Shown: positions 9,797 to 20,462, numbered from the stretch's first letter. The stretch: 64,000 bases of DNA from Rubrivivax albus (GCF_004016515.1 NZ_SACT01000003.1:473653-537652), one strand, 5' to 3'. The notes: generated from the letters alone by a model not told the origin. Made by a program: numbers and translations.

Positions 9797-11689
9797 ATGG
9801 ACCTGGGCGCTCCCGAGGACAGCAACCGCAGCAGCAACCGAAGCATCCACGAGGTGTCCGACCCGGCGCGGCGCACGCTGCTGCGGCTGGGCACGGGTGC
9901 AGCCGCGGCCGCGCTCTACGGGCCCTGGCTGGCCGGCTGCGCCGCCGGCGCCGCACCGCCCCGGCTGGGCTTCATCGGCGTGCCGACGTCCAGCGCCGAC
10001 ACGGTGGTGGTGCCGACAGGCTACGTGGCGCAGGTGATCGCGCCCTGGGGCGAGCCGGTAGGCGTGGCGGGTGCGATGCCGCCGTGGCGCCCCGACGCGT
10101 CCGACACCGCCGCCGAGCAGGCGCTGCAGTTGGGCATGCACCACGACGGCATCCACTACTTCCCGCTGGACGGCGCGCGCCGCGGCCTGCTGGTGATGAA
10201 CCACGAGTACGTGGACGAAGGCCTGCTGTTCCCCGATGGCACCGCCGGCTGGAACGCGGTCAAGGTGGCCAAGGCGCAGGCGGCACACGGCATCTCCGTG
10301 GTCGAGGTGGAGCGCACCGCCGACGGCTGGCGCCTGGTGCGGCCGTCGCGCTTCGCGCGGCGATTCACGGCAGCCACGCCGTTCGCCGTCGGCGGGCCAG
10401 CCGCCGGCCATGCGCTGATGCGCACCGCGGTCGACCCCACGGGCACGCGCATCCTCGGCACACTGAACAACTGCGCCGCCGGCATGACGCCCTGGGGCAC
10501 CTACCTGTCGGGCGAGGAGAACTGGGCCGGCTACTTCGACGGCGGCCCGGTCGTCACGGCCGATCAGCGCCGCTGGGGCCTGCGCGCCACCGGCTGGGCG
10601 CGCTGGGGCGACCACGACGCCCGCTTCGACGCGACGCAGCACCCGAACGAATTCCACCGCTTCGGCTGGGTCGTCGAAGTGGACCCGATGGACCCGACGA
10701 GCACGCCGGTCAAGCGCACCGCACTGGGCCGCGCGGCCCACGAAGGCGCCTGGGTGGCAGTGACCAAGGACAACCGCGCAGTGGTCTATTCCGGCGAGGA
10801 CGCGGCCTTCGAGTACATCTACAAGTTCGTCAGCCGCGACCGCATCGCGCCCGGCGGGGCCCGGGCCAACGCCACGCTGCTGGACCACGGCACGCTGCAT
10901 GTGGCGCGCTTCGATGCCGACGGCACCGGCCGCTGGCTGCCGTTGGTGCACGGGCAGGGCCCGCTGGTGCCCGCCAATGGTTTTGCCGATCAGGGCGAGG
11001 TGGTCATCAAGGCGCGCCAGGCCGCCGACCTCCTGGGCGCCACGAAGATGGACCGCCCGGAGTGGCTGGCCATCGAGCCCGGCGGCACCACCGTCTACTG
11101 CACGCTGACCAACAACACCGCCCGAGGCGCCCCGGGCCGGCCCGGCGTGGACGCCGCCAACCCGCGCGCCCAGAACACCATGGGCCACATCATCCGCTGG
11201 ACGGAACAGGACGACTTCGACGCCACCACCTTCCGCTGGAACCACCTGCTGCTGGCCGGCGACCCGGCCAACGCGCGCGCCGAAGCGAAGGGCACGATCC
11301 GCGGCGACGCCTTCGGCTGCCCCGACGGCCTGGCGTTCGACCCGCGCGGGCTGCTGTGGATCCAGACCGACGCCAGCAGTTCGACCCTGGGCCGAGGCGA
11401 GTACGCGGGCCTGGGCAACAACCAGATGCTGGCCTGCGACGTGACCAGCGGCGAGGTGCGGCGCTTCCTCACCGGCCCGGTGGGCTGCGAGATCGCCGGT
11501 GCAGCCTTCACGCCCGACGCGACGACGATGTTCGTCAACGTGCAGCACCCTGGAGAGACCCCGCGCGACAAGAGCGACCCGGCCGACCCCATGCGCTTCT
11601 CGCGCTGGCCCGACGGCGCCAAGGCCACGCGCCCGCGGTCGGCCACGCTGGCCATCCGCCGGAGCGACGGCGGGCCCGTCGGCGGCTGA
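9797..11689 (+). CDS. PhoX/DUF839-family secreted protein, possible alkaline phosphatase
   Basis: 630 residues with a GGAGG ribosome site directly before the ATG. The N-terminal region carries a twin-arginine-like signal (DPARRTLLRLG followed by a hydrophobic Ala run and a CAAG cleavage or lipidation area), so export folded through Tat is likely. The body matches the PhoX beta-propeller family: HHDGIHYFPL, NHEYVDEG, TPWGTYLSGEENW, GDAFGCPDGLAFDPRGLLWIQTD. PhoX enzymes bind calcium and iron and release phosphate from organic esters; this assignment comes from family resemblance. It follows the ABC permease by 10 bp and could be co-transcribed with the importer. It converges with the GGDEF gene. 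Confidence 0.8.
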   Translation: MDLGAPEDSNRSSNRSIHEVSDPARRTLLRLGTGAAAAALYGPWLAGCAAGAAPPRLGFIGVPTSSADTVVVPTGYVAQVIAPWGEPVGVAGAMPPWRPDASDTAAEQALQLGMHHDGIHYFPLDGARRGLLVMNHEYVDEGLLFPDGTAGWNAVKVAKAQAAHGISVVEVERTADGWRLVRPSRFARRFTAATPFAVGGPAAGHALMRTAVDPTGTRILGTLNNCAAGMTPWGTYLSGEENWAGYFDGGPVVTADQRRWGLRATGWARWGDHDARFDATQHPNEFHRFGWVVEVDPMDPTSTPVKRTALGRAAHEGAWVAVTKDNRAVVYSGEDAAFEYIYKFVSRDRIAPGGARANATLLDHGTLHVARFDADGTGRWLPLVHGQGPLVPANGFADQGEVVIKARQAADLLGATKMDRPEWLAIEPGGTTVYCTLTNNTARGAPGRPGVDAANPRAQNTMGHIIRWTEQDDFDATTFRWNHLLLAGDPANARAEAKGTIRGDAFGCPDGLAFDPRGLLWIQTDASSSTLGRGEYAGLGNNQMLACDVTSGEVRRFLTGPVGCEIAGAAFTPDATTMFVNVQHPGETPRDKSDPADPMRFSRWPDGAKATRPRSATLAIRRSDGGPVGG

Positions 11690-11701
11690 TCCGGCAGCTG
11701 A

Positions 11702-13300
11702 TCAGCCGGTCTCGACGCGGTCCCGCCCGGCCGCCTTGGCGCGGTAGAGCGCCTGGTCGGCGCGGGTGGCCAGCGCCGTCTCGTCGTAGGGCGGCGTGCT
11801 GGCCAGGCCGGCACTGAGCGTCACGGTCAGGTCCGGCGCCAGCGCCGCCCAGTCGTGGCCGGCGATGCGCTGGCGGATGCGTTCGCAGATCTCCCGCGCC
11901 CGTGCCGCGTCGGCGTCGGGCAGCACGGCCAGGAACTCCTCGCCGCCGATGCGGGCCACCAGGTCGCCATGGCGCACGCACTCGCGCAGCAGTTGCGCCG
12001 TGGCCACCAGCACGCGGTCGCCGACCAGGTGGCCGTGGCGGTCGTTGATCTGCTTGAAGCGGTCCAGGTCCAGCATGGCCATCGTCACCGGCTGGCCGGC
12101 GGCTGCGGCGTCGCGCAGCAGCGTGGACAGCTGGTGCTCCACCGCGCGGCGGTTGCCCAGACCAGTGAGCGGGTCGCGGCGGGCGTCGGCCTCCAGGCTC
12201 TGTGCACGGGCGCGCTGACGGTCGGCCTCCCGGCGCGACTGCTCGGCCTCCACCCGAGTGATGAACTGCTCCGACTGCGCGCGCAGTTGCTGAACGATGC
12301 GCTCGCGCAGCAGTTCCGACTGCGTCTCCAGGTGGCGCAGCGCAGCGGACGTGTCGCCCAGCGCCTTGTGCGCCTGGTACAGCGCATGGTGCGCACGCAA
12401 CCCGGTCATCGGCGTGAGCGGGCGGCCACCGGCTTCGGCCAGCATGGCCTCCAGCAGCACCCGGGCCTGATCGGGCGTGCCGTGCCGCAACGCCCACTCG
12501 GCGCGCGAGCAGGTCAGCCGCTGCGCCTGCTGCACGAACCCCAGGCGCCTGGCCTCGGCATGGTTGCGCTCCAGCAGCGCGTGGGAGCGGTCGCGCTCGC
12601 CCAGGTGCACCAGGATCTCGCCCAGGTTGCCCTCGGCGATGGTGCACATGTAGGGGTCGCCGGGCACACCCGGCAGGCCCACCAGTTCCTCGGCCAGCGG
12701 CAGCGCCCGCTCCAGCGCCGCCAGCGAGGCTGCGCTCACTTCGCTGCCGCGCTGCAGGTAGTAGGCGCCGATCAGCACTGCGCTCAGGTTGTTCAGGGCG
12801 GTGAACAGGTCGCGCGGCGGTGCGCCCTCGCGGGCCACGGCCAGGGCCTCGCGCAGCAGCCGTTCGCCCTGCCAGGGGTCGCCCATGCGCTCGAAGCAGA
12901 TGCCGAAGGCGTTCAGCGCCTGCGAGCGCGGGCCCGGCTGGCCCGTGGCCTCAGCCAGCGCGTGCAACTCGTAGGCCGCGGGCAGGGCGAGGTCGAAGCG
13001 GCCGATCTCCGCACCCGCGAAGACCACGCTGCGCAGGAACTCGCGCAGCATGTCGCCACCTTCTGCGCGCAGCAAAGGCGCCAGGGTGTCCGCCAGTGCC
13101 AGCACGCCCGCGTAGTCGCCGCGGCGGTAGGTGCACTGGGCCTGCAGCCAGCCGGCGCGTGCGCGGCTGGCGTCGTCGGTGGCCAGCCCGGCCACCCGCG
13201 TGGCGGCCGCCAGGCCGGCGTCGAGCGCGCCACGGTCCAGGCAGGCCTGGGCGTCGGCCAGGGCCTGCTCAGCGCTGTCGTGCGGGCCGTCCTCCGTCAT
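11702..13300 (-). CDS. Diguanylate cyclase (GGDEF) with N-terminal helical-repeat sensor region
   Basis: 532 residues. About 330 N-terminal residues form Ala/Leu-rich helical repeats resembling TPRs, followed by a coiled coil (roughly 335-375, rich in Arg, Glu and Gln) and a C-terminal GGDEF domain starting at DARRDPLTGLGNRRA. The active motif is GGEEF, with the metal-binding DLDRFKQIND and an RHGD (RxxD) sequence five residues before GGEEF, matching an inhibitory I-site. It should therefore be an active, feedback-inhibited c-di-GMP synthase. No signal peptide or membrane segment is apparent, so it is probably cytoplasmic. It is the last gene of a minus-strand run starting at mmsA, with a 10 bp gap to DUF3237. 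Confidence 0.9.
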   Translation of the reverse strand: MTEDGPHDSAEQALADAQACLDRGALDAGLAAATRVAGLATDDASRARAGWLQAQCTYRRGDYAGVLALADTLAPLLRAEGGDMLREFLRSVVFAGAEIGRFDLALPAAYELHALAEATGQPGPRSQALNAFGICFERMGDPWQGERLLREALAVAREGAPPRDLFTALNNLSAVLIGAYYLQRGSEVSAASLAALERALPLAEELVGLPGVPGDPYMCTIAEGNLGEILVHLGERDRSHALLERNHAEARRLGFVQQAQRLTCSRAEWALRHGTPDQARVLLEAMLAEAGGRPLTPMTGLRAHHALYQAHKALGDTSAALRHLETQSELLRERIVQQLRAQSEQFITRVEAEQSRREADRQRARAQSLEADARRDPLTGLGNRRAVEHQLSTLLRDAAAAGQPVTMAMLDLDRFKQINDRHGHLVGDRVLVATAQLLRECVRHGDLVARIGGEEFLAVLPDADAARAREICERIRQRIAGHDWAALAPDLTVTLSAGLASTPPYDETALATRADQALYRAKAAGRDRVETG

Positions 13301-13310
13301 GGTGCGTCGA

Positions 13311-13784
13311 TCAGCACAGTCGGTAGACGTCCAGCAACACCGCGCGCGCCTCGCGCCGGCCGCGGGCGATAGCCATCACCTTGTTCAGGTGCAGCCAGTC
13401 GGGGTGACCGGTGGTGAAGCGCATCAGCGTGCGGAAGAAGTACTCGGACGGGTCCACCGCCTCGCCGCGCGCCAGGCGTGCCATCACCTCGGGCGGACCG
13501 TGGCGCAGGCCGTTGCTCTGCACCTCCACCAGGGCGCCGTCATGGGTGCGGATCACGTAGTGGGCGGCGATCTCCAGCGCACCGTCGGCACGCGCCACCT
13601 GCCAGTCCACGCCGCCGGGCACCAGGCTGCCCTGCAGCTCGGGCCCGTCGACCGTGCCGACGCCCAGCGGCACGAAGCGGCGCTCGCCCTGCGGTGCCGG
13701 GCCCAGGGTGACGAGGGCCTCGACCTCGCAGCGGATGTGGCACATCGGCACGAGGGCCGGGGGTTCGGGCAGGGGTGCGTTCAT
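13311..13784 (-). CDS. DUF3237 domain protein
   Basis: 157 residues of the DUF3237 type, recognised from the order of features: VPMCHIRCEVEAL, RFVPLGVGTVDGPELQG with VPGGVDWQ, YVIRTHDGALVEVQSNG, then EYFFRTLMRFTTG. The fold is a small all-beta barrel and no activity is established. It has no signal peptide. It sits 12 bp downstream of the M28 peptidase gene and 10 bp upstream of the cyclase gene, so it is probably part of the same transcript. Confidence 0.82.
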   Translation of the reverse strand: MNAPLPEPPALVPMCHIRCEVEALVTLGPAPQGERRFVPLGVGTVDGPELQGSLVPGGVDWQVARADGALEIAAHYVIRTHDGALVEVQSNGLRHGPPEVMARLARGEAVDPSEYFFRTLMRFTTGHPDWLHLNKVMAIARGRREARAVLLDVYRLC

Positions 13785-13796
13785 GGCCTCGTTCTT

Positions 13797-15211
13797 CTAC
13801 AGCGAGGGTGGTCCGAAGGCCACCGGGGATTGCGCCGCCAGCCAGGTGCAGGCGGCCCAGCAGGCCACGTTCTGGCGCAGCGCAGCCGGGTCGACCTGGT
13901 CGACGGTGTCGCGCTCGGTGTGGTGCACGTCGAAGTAGCGGCTGCCGTCCTGGTGCAGCTGCAGCGCCGGCCAGCGGTGGCGGCGCATCAGCACGGCCGC
14001 ATCGGGGCCGGGCGTGCCGGTGTTGGCGCCGAGTTCCACGCCCAGCGGCGCCAGCACCTGCGCCATGGCCTGCACCTGCGGCCAGGCCTCGGCCTGCACG
14101 CGGGCCGACAGGCGGTAGACAGCGCCAGCGCCGAAATCACTCTCAGCCACGAGCTGGTGCACGACGCCTACGTGGCGGTCGCCGTAGGCGCGTGCACCGT
14201 CGAAGCCGTTCTCCTCGTTGCCGAACAGCACCACGCGCACGGTGCGCCGTGGCCGGCGGCCCGCCGCGGCGATCAGACCCGCGGCGGCGCTGACGATGCC
14301 CACGCCGGCCGCGTCGTCGAGCGCGCCCTGGCCCAGGTCCCAGCTGTCCAGGTGGGCGCCGATCAGCACCACCTCGTGCGCCAGGTCGCTGCCCGGCAGC
14401 TCGGCGATCACGTTGTGAGTGACGGCCTCCACGTCCGACCGCGCCTGCAGCGTGAAGGCCAGGCGCATCGGCGTGCCGGCAGCCTGCAGCGCGGCGATGT
14501 GCTCGGCGTCGGGCACCGACACGGCAAACGCCGGGATGCGCGGCACGCGGATGTCGTACCGCGTGGCGCCGGTGTGGGCGATGGCGGCACGGTCGGTGCC
14601 GATGGAGCGGATGGCCAGCGCCACCGCCCCGCGCTTCGCGGCCTCCACCGGGCCGGCGAAGCGGGCGCCGACGGCGCGCCCGTAGCCGCTGCCGTCGCGT
14701 GTGCGCTCGGTGCGCTGGTCGATGAAGACGATGCGGCCGCGGGCACGGTCGCTGGTGTCGGCCATCAGGGCCGCCAGGTCGGGGTACCAGGCGATCTCGG
14801 CCTCCAGACCGTCCGGTGGCGCTGGCACGCTGTTGCCCAGCGCCGCCATCACCAGCGGGCGCTCCGCGGGTACGGTCAGGCGCGCCGCGGCCGGGCCGCG
14901 CTGCCAAACGCGCACCGGCACCGGTTCGGCCCGCACGGCCTCCAGACCCAGGCCACGCAGCGCGTCCTGCGCCCAGGCCACGGCACGCGCATCGCCGGCG
15001 CTGCCGGCCGGGCGCGGCCCGACGCCGGCGGCCAGTTCTCGCAACAGGCGCCAGGCGTGCCCGTCGCGCAAGCCGGCATCACGCAGCGCCGCGGCGTGGT
15101 GCAGGTCGGCATCGCTGAACGCGGTCGACGGCATGGTCACGGCAGGCACCCGGCTGGCGCAGCCCGGCAGCCACGGCAGCGCCGCCGGCAGGGCCAGGCA
15201 GGCCCGGCGTC

Positions 15212-15215
<4 letters not shown>
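13797..15215 (-). CDS. M28-family metallopeptidase, predicted lipoprotein
   Basis: 472 residues. I place the start at a GTG overlapping the mmsA stop (GTGA arrangement), because that start adds an Arg-rich N-terminus, a hydrophobic stretch and a lipobox-like LPGC. A Met 26 residues further in would lose this signal. The protein has a PA-like insert and then the M28 zinc signature: [20 protein letters not shown] (His and bridging Asp), NEENG (Glu pair), AESDFGAG (Asp) and [10 protein letters not shown] (His). All di-zinc ligands appear present, so an active aminopeptidase or carboxypeptidase at the outer membrane is expected. Translation is probably coupled to mmsA. Confidence 0.85.
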
Positions 15216-16732
<1,517 letters not shown>

Positions 16733-16772
16733 GGCAAGTCTCCTGCGGTCGTCGAGCCTGCCACTATGCCGC

Positions 16773-16805
16773 AAAAAAGAGCCCGGCCGCCGTGAGGCGC
16801 CGGGC
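16773..16805 (-). terminator. Rho-independent terminator-like hairpin before mmsA
   Basis: On the minus strand a ten-pair GC stem with one bulged base and a TCAC loop is followed almost directly by six T residues (A run at 16773-16778 on the plus strand). The oddity is its place: it ends about 40 bp before the mmsA start and after no recognisable minus-strand gene, so it may act as an attenuator or close a small RNA. Confidence 0.65.
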
Positions 16806-16914
16806 CTGGACAAGCCCTCTCGCGAGGGCGTCGTTGGGAGCGAAGCGCCGGCCGGAGACCGACGCTGGGCGCATGCTAGGGCCCTGGCCGGCGCCCACCA
16901 TCCTGCAAGGTGGG
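16773..16914 (-). ncRNA. Candidate structured leader or small RNA upstream of mmsA
   Basis: Read on the minus strand from 16914 downward, the segment can fold into four successive hairpins: 16909-16914 with 16894-16899, 16886-16894 with 16845-16853 (nine perfect pairs), 16824-16829 with 16814-16819, and a GC-rich terminator stem 16796-16805 with 16781-16791 followed by six U. This looks like either an mmsA leader that ends in an attenuator or an independent small RNA ending about 40 nt before the mmsA start. I do not recognise a known riboswitch class. The promoter of the divergent gene at 16944 must also lie around here. Confidence 0.4.
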
Positions 16915-16943
16915 GGGCGGCGGCAAAGGACGACAATCCGCGC

Positions 16944-17633
16944 ATGGCCCATCCCCCTCGCACTTCCGGCGCCCCTGCGCACGCGTCCGTCGCCCCCCTG
17001 AACGACGCCGATCTCGACCGCCTGCAGGACCTGCTGGCCGCGCTGCCGGCGCCGCTGGAGCCGATGGACGTGATGGCGCTCGACGGCTACCTGTGCGGTG
17101 TGATCCTGCAACCTCAGGTGGTGCCGCCAGCACGCTGGCAGCCGGGTGTGCTGGACGTGGAAGGCCGGCCGCTGCCACCGGGGCACGATGCCGCCGAATT
17201 GATGGCGCTGGTGGGCCGGCGCCACGCCGAACTGCAGCGCGCCATCGACGCGCGCGACTGGTTCGACCCCTGGATCTACCCTGACGACGAAGCCGCGGTC
17301 TCCGACAGCGTGCTGCCCTGGGTGGCCGGCTTCGCCGCGGCGCTGGACAGCTTCCCGGCGCTGCAGGCCATGGAGGACCCGGAGCTGGTGGAGCCGCTGG
17401 CCCTGATCTACCTGCATTTCGACGCCGAGGACCTGGAGGACGCCGAGCCGCTGCAGGCGGTGATCGAGACCATCGAGCCGCCGGCCGACCTGGCCGAGGC
17501 GGTGCAGGACCTGGTGCGCGCGGTGATGCTGATCGCGGACGTGACGCGGCCGCGCACCAAGGCGCCACCGCGCCGTCCGGCGGCCCGGCCGGGCGGGCGG
17601 GCCGTCAGGACGCCGGCGAAGCCCCGCCGCTGA
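16944..17633 (+). CDS. YecA/YgfB (UPF0149) family protein
   Basis: 229 residues. The UPF0149 core is visible as [16 protein letters not shown] near residue 34 and a long acidic helical region ([40 protein letters not shown]). The C-terminal 30 residues are very Arg/Pro/Ala-rich, and where YecA relatives often carry a SEC-C zinc motif none is present. The start ATG at 16944 is preceded by AAAGGA. Its 3' end overlaps the convergent Hsp70-like gene by 29 bp. Function of the family is not established. Confidence 0.82.
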   Translation: MAHPPRTSGAPAHASVAPLNDADLDRLQDLLAALPAPLEPMDVMALDGYLCGVILQPQVVPPARWQPGVLDVEGRPLPPGHDAAELMALVGRRHAELQRAIDARDWFDPWIYPDDEAAVSDSVLPWVAGFAAALDSFPALQAMEDPELVEPLALIYLHFDAEDLEDAEPLQAVIETIEPPADLAEAVQDLVRAVMLIADVTRPRTKAPPRRPAARPGGRAVRTPAKPRR

Positions 17634-18951
17634 ACACCCGCCGGGCGTGCAGCCCGAGCCCGGTGGCGACGCTGGCGAAGCGGTCGCCGCGCACCGGCGT
17701 GGCCGCCGGGAAGACCGCGGCAATGCCGTCCACGAGTGAAGCGAGACCGGTGGAGCCGCCGGTGAAGAAGACCGCCTGCACCGCCGTGGCCGCCACGCCG
17801 GCCTGGCGCAGCGTCTCCTGGGCTGCGTCGACGATGCGCGCCTGGTCGGCCTGCAGCACGCGCGCGGCGGTGGGCGCATCCAGTGTGGTGCCGAGGCCGG
17901 GCTCGACGGCGTCCAGTGCGATCGTGGCCGCGCCGTGCAGGGCGACGTCTATCTTGGCCTGCTCGGCCGCGGCCGCCAGCGCGTGGCCCAGGCGCTCCTG
18001 CAGCACCGTCATCAGGCGGGTGTGCTGCCGCACGTCGGCGAACCAGCCGCGCATGGCCTTCCACTCGGCCACGCGGGCCGGGGCGTAGACGGTGTTGATC
18101 AGGTGCCAGGTGGCCAGGTCGTGGTACAGGCCGACCGGGATCTCGCGCGGCGGCTGACCCGGGCGCGCCGGACCGTGGCCACCATGACCCATCAGCGGCA
18201 GGATGGCGGCCAGTTCCACCCGGCGGTCGAAGTCGGTGCCGGCCACGTGCACGCCGTGGTTGGCCAGGATGTCGTCCTGCCGATCGAGCCGCGCGCGCCG
18301 GGCCGGGCCCACGCGCACCAGGGAGAAGTCAGAGGTGCCACCGCCGATGTCGGCCACCAGCACCAGGTGTTCGGCCGTGGCCGCGGCCTCGTGGGCGAAG
18401 GCGGCGGCGATGGGCTCGTACTGGAACTGGACCTCGGCAAAACCGACGTCGCGCGCCGCCTGCGCCAGCGCCGTGGCGGCGGCGCGGTCGCGCGCCGGGT
18501 CGTCGTCGACGAAGAACACCGGGCGGCCAAGCACCACACGGGGCAGCAGCTGGCCCGCCGCCGCCTCGCCCAGGCGGCGCAGCTGGCGCAGGTAGCCCGT
18601 GATCACGTCACCGTAGCGCACGGCCCGGCCGGCGCCGACGTCGGTGCGCTGGTCGAGCAGGGCCGACCCCAGCAGGCTCTTCATCGAGCGCATCAGGCGG
18701 CCGTCGAGCCCGTCCACGTACGCAGCGATGGCGGCGCGGCCGTACAGGCGGTCTGGCTCGGCGGCATGGGCCGGGCCATCGGCCAGGTAGAAGACCGCGG
18801 TGGGCATCGTCGGCTGGCCGGCCTCCAGCGGCACGAGGGCCACACCACCGGCGCGCAACGGCAGCGCCACCGCGGAATTGGAGGTGCCGAAGTCGATGGC
18901 ACACACGCCGGCCAGCGTGTCGGCGTCGTTGGTGTGTGCAGGCGGCGACAT
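17605..18951 (-). CDS. Hsp70-family (YegD-like) protein
   Basis: 448 residues. The actin/Hsp70 ATPase fold is clear: phosphate-1 loop AIDFGTSNSAVAL near residue 15, VVLGRPVFF, the phosphate-2 motif VADIGGGTSDFSL, and the adenosine motif FFTGGSTGLASLV near the end. It stops soon after the nucleotide-binding domain, so it lacks the substrate-binding and lid parts of DnaK, as in YegD-type proteins. It is probably a specialised chaperone-like ATPase of unknown client. The upstream frame contains another Met at 18990, but the Met at 18951 gives the more usual N-terminus. Its 3' end overlaps the convergent YecA-like gene. Confidence 0.87.
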   Translation of the reverse strand: MSPPAHTNDADTLAGVCAIDFGTSNSAVALPLRAGGVALVPLEAGQPTMPTAVFYLADGPAHAAEPDRLYGRAAIAAYVDGLDGRLMRSMKSLLGSALLDQRTDVGAGRAVRYGDVITGYLRQLRRLGEAAAGQLLPRVVLGRPVFFVDDDPARDRAAATALAQAARDVGFAEVQFQYEPIAAAFAHEAAATAEHLVLVADIGGGTSDFSLVRVGPARRARLDRQDDILANHGVHVAGTDFDRRVELAAILPLMGHGGHGPARPGQPPREIPVGLYHDLATWHLINTVYAPARVAEWKAMRGWFADVRQHTRLMTVLQERLGHALAAAAEQAKIDVALHGAATIALDAVEPGLGTTLDAPTAARVLQADQARIVDAAQETLRQAGVAATAVQAVFFTGGSTGLASLVDGIAAVFPAATPVRGDRFASVATGLGLHARRVFSGGASPAS

Positions 18952-19077
18952 GGGGGCGCGGATTCTAGGGGGCCGAGGGAACTGCATCACGTTGTCCCCC
19001 CTCTTCAGGATTCCAGAGTCCTGTCACACCGCCGAAACTGCACCCATGCACAGTCACGTGCAACCAGGGAGACACCG

Positions 19078-19293
19078 ATGAACCTGACCCGCCCCTCGAT
19101 GCGCAGTTTCTGGCGTCGGCGCACCCAGCCGGCGCAGGCGGTGTCCGCCGTGGTCGACCCGGCCGACATGGGCACCTGCTTCGGCCTGGAGCTCAGCCTG
19201 GTGCCAGCACCTTCGGTGCGCACTGCGGAACCGGCCCGGAGCGAAGCCCCCTGGTGGGACCGCTCCGAGGTCCGCAAGTCCTGCGGCGCCTGA
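19078..19293 (+). CDS. Small hypothetical protein, 71 residues
   Basis: A short reading frame with a very good ribosome site (AGGGAGA, 6-7 bases before the ATG). The product is Arg-rich at the N-terminus (Arg-Ser-Phe-Trp-Arg-Arg-Arg) and acidic/Trp-containing at the C-terminus, without a membrane segment or recognised domain. It lies 32 bp upstream of the TetR gene on the same strand, and may be a leader gene of that unit. I do not recognise it; coding status rests on the ribosome site and position. Confidence 0.5.
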   Translation: MNLTRPSMRSFWRRRTQPAQAVSAVVDPADMGTCFGLELSLVPAPSVRTAEPARSEAPWWDRSEVRKSCGA

Positions 19294-19325
19294 GGTTGTC
19301 CGCAGGCGCCTAGAATCTGGGCCCC

Positions 19326-19928
19326 ATGGCCCGAGGATCATTCCGAGAGCAAGTCCTGAAGGTCCGCGAGGACGCGATCGTCTCGGCCGTCAACCGGCTG
19401 CTGGCGGAGAAGGGCTTCGACCTGATGACGGTGGACGAGGTGGCCGCCGACGTCGGCATCGCCAAGGCCAGCCTGTACAAGCACTTCCCGTCCAAGGAAG
19501 CGCTGGCCGCTGCGGCCATGGTGCGCGTGCTGCAGCACACCGCCGCCGTGATCGACCAGCAGCCCGCCAGCCTCGCCGCGATCGACAAGCTCGAGGCGGT
19601 GACGCGCTGGGCGCTGGAGGTGCAGCTGGCCGGCGAGATGCCCACGCTGCCATCGCAGAACTCCACCCTGCGTGCGGAACTGCTGGGCAGCAAGGCCTAC
19701 ATCGACCTGCTGATGCAGGTCAGCGACCAGCTCGGCGCCTGGATCCAGCAGGCCCAGGCCGACGGCGCCATCGACCCCGGCCTGCCACCCGAGGTGGTGC
19801 TCTACACCATCTTCGCCCGCGCCTGCGACCCGGTGCCCGGTTTCCTGAAGGCGGCCGGACAGATGGAAGACGCGCAGATCGTCGACCTGGTCCTGCGCAC
19901 CTGCTTCGGCGGGCTCAGGACGCGCTGA
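19326..19928 (+). CDS. TetR/AcrR-family transcriptional regulator
   Basis: 200 residues. The N-terminal 60 residues form a TetR helix-turn-helix: AVNRLLAEKGFDLMTVDEVAADVGIAKASLYKHFPSKEALAA. The rest is a helical ligand-binding/dimerisation domain with no identifiable ligand. The start ATG is at the beginning of the usual basic N-terminal arm. Neighbouring genes (a universal stress protein convergently downstream, the small gene upstream) give no clear target; autoregulation is plausible but no operator palindrome was identified. Confidence 0.9.
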   Translation: MARGSFREQVLKVREDAIVSAVNRLLAEKGFDLMTVDEVAADVGIAKASLYKHFPSKEALAAAAMVRVLQHTAAVIDQQPASLAAIDKLEAVTRWALEVQLAGEMPTLPSQNSTLRAELLGSKAYIDLLMQVSDQLGAWIQQAQADGAIDPGLPPEVVLYTIFARACDPVPGFLKAAGQMEDAQIVDLVLRTCFGGLRTR

Positions 19929-19944
19929 CCCGGCGGGCGCCGGG
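19929..19944. terminator. GC hairpin between convergent TetR and Usp genes
   Basis: Directly after the TetR stop codon a CCCGGC/GCCGGG stem with a four-base loop can form. No T run follows on either strand, so it is only a weak terminator candidate. Confidence 0.3.
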
Positions 19945-19964
19945 CCTGCCCTTGGCTGCCGGGG

Positions 19965-20387
19965 TCAGCGGACCAGCAGCACCGGCACGCTGCACTTGGC
20001 GAGCACCTTGGTCGCCACCGAACCCATGACCAGGTTGGTCAGCGAGCCGTGGCCGTGCGAGCCCATGACCATCAGGTCGTACTTCCCCTTCTCGGCGAAG
20101 GCTGCGATGGTCTCGGCCGCGTGGCCCACCTTGTACGTGAACTTGGCCTCCAGCCCCTGCTTGCCCAGGAAGCTGCGGATGGGCTTGAAGACCTTTTCCG
20201 CCTCGTCCTGGTAGTAGCCGTCGAGCGTGGCCTTGTCGAGCACCGCCGCGGCGCGCGGCGGCACCGGTGGTACGGTGTGCAGCACGGTGTAGTCGTGGCC
20301 ACGCCCGGGGAACTCGTCGTGCGCCGTCAGGTAGGCCAGCATGCGCTTGGTGAAGGAACTGCCGTCGACGGCGATGAGGATCTTCAT
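19965..20387 (-). CDS. Universal stress protein (UspA family)
   Basis: 140 residues, a single Usp domain. It begins MKILIAVDGSSFTKRMLAYL and ends with the ATP-binding motif GSHGHG, then GSVATKVLAKCSVPVLLVR, matching the G-2x-G-9x-G-(S/T) pattern of ATP-binding Usp proteins. Cytoplasmic; in the family it is induced by growth arrest and stress. Good GGAGA ribosome site upstream. It is transcribed alone and converges on the TetR gene. Confidence 0.93.
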   Translation of the reverse strand: MKILIAVDGSSFTKRMLAYLTAHDEFPGRGHDYTVLHTVPPVPPRAAAVLDKATLDGYYQDEAEKVFKPIRSFLGKQGLEAKFTYKVGHAAETIAAFAEKGKYDLMVMGSHGHGSLTNLVMGSVATKVLAKCSVPVLLVR

Positions 20388-20462
20388 GGGGGTCTCCTGC
20401 GTCGGGTGGTGATCGTGATGCGGTCAGTGTCCCACAGGGGTCATGCCCCGGCTTGACCGGGC

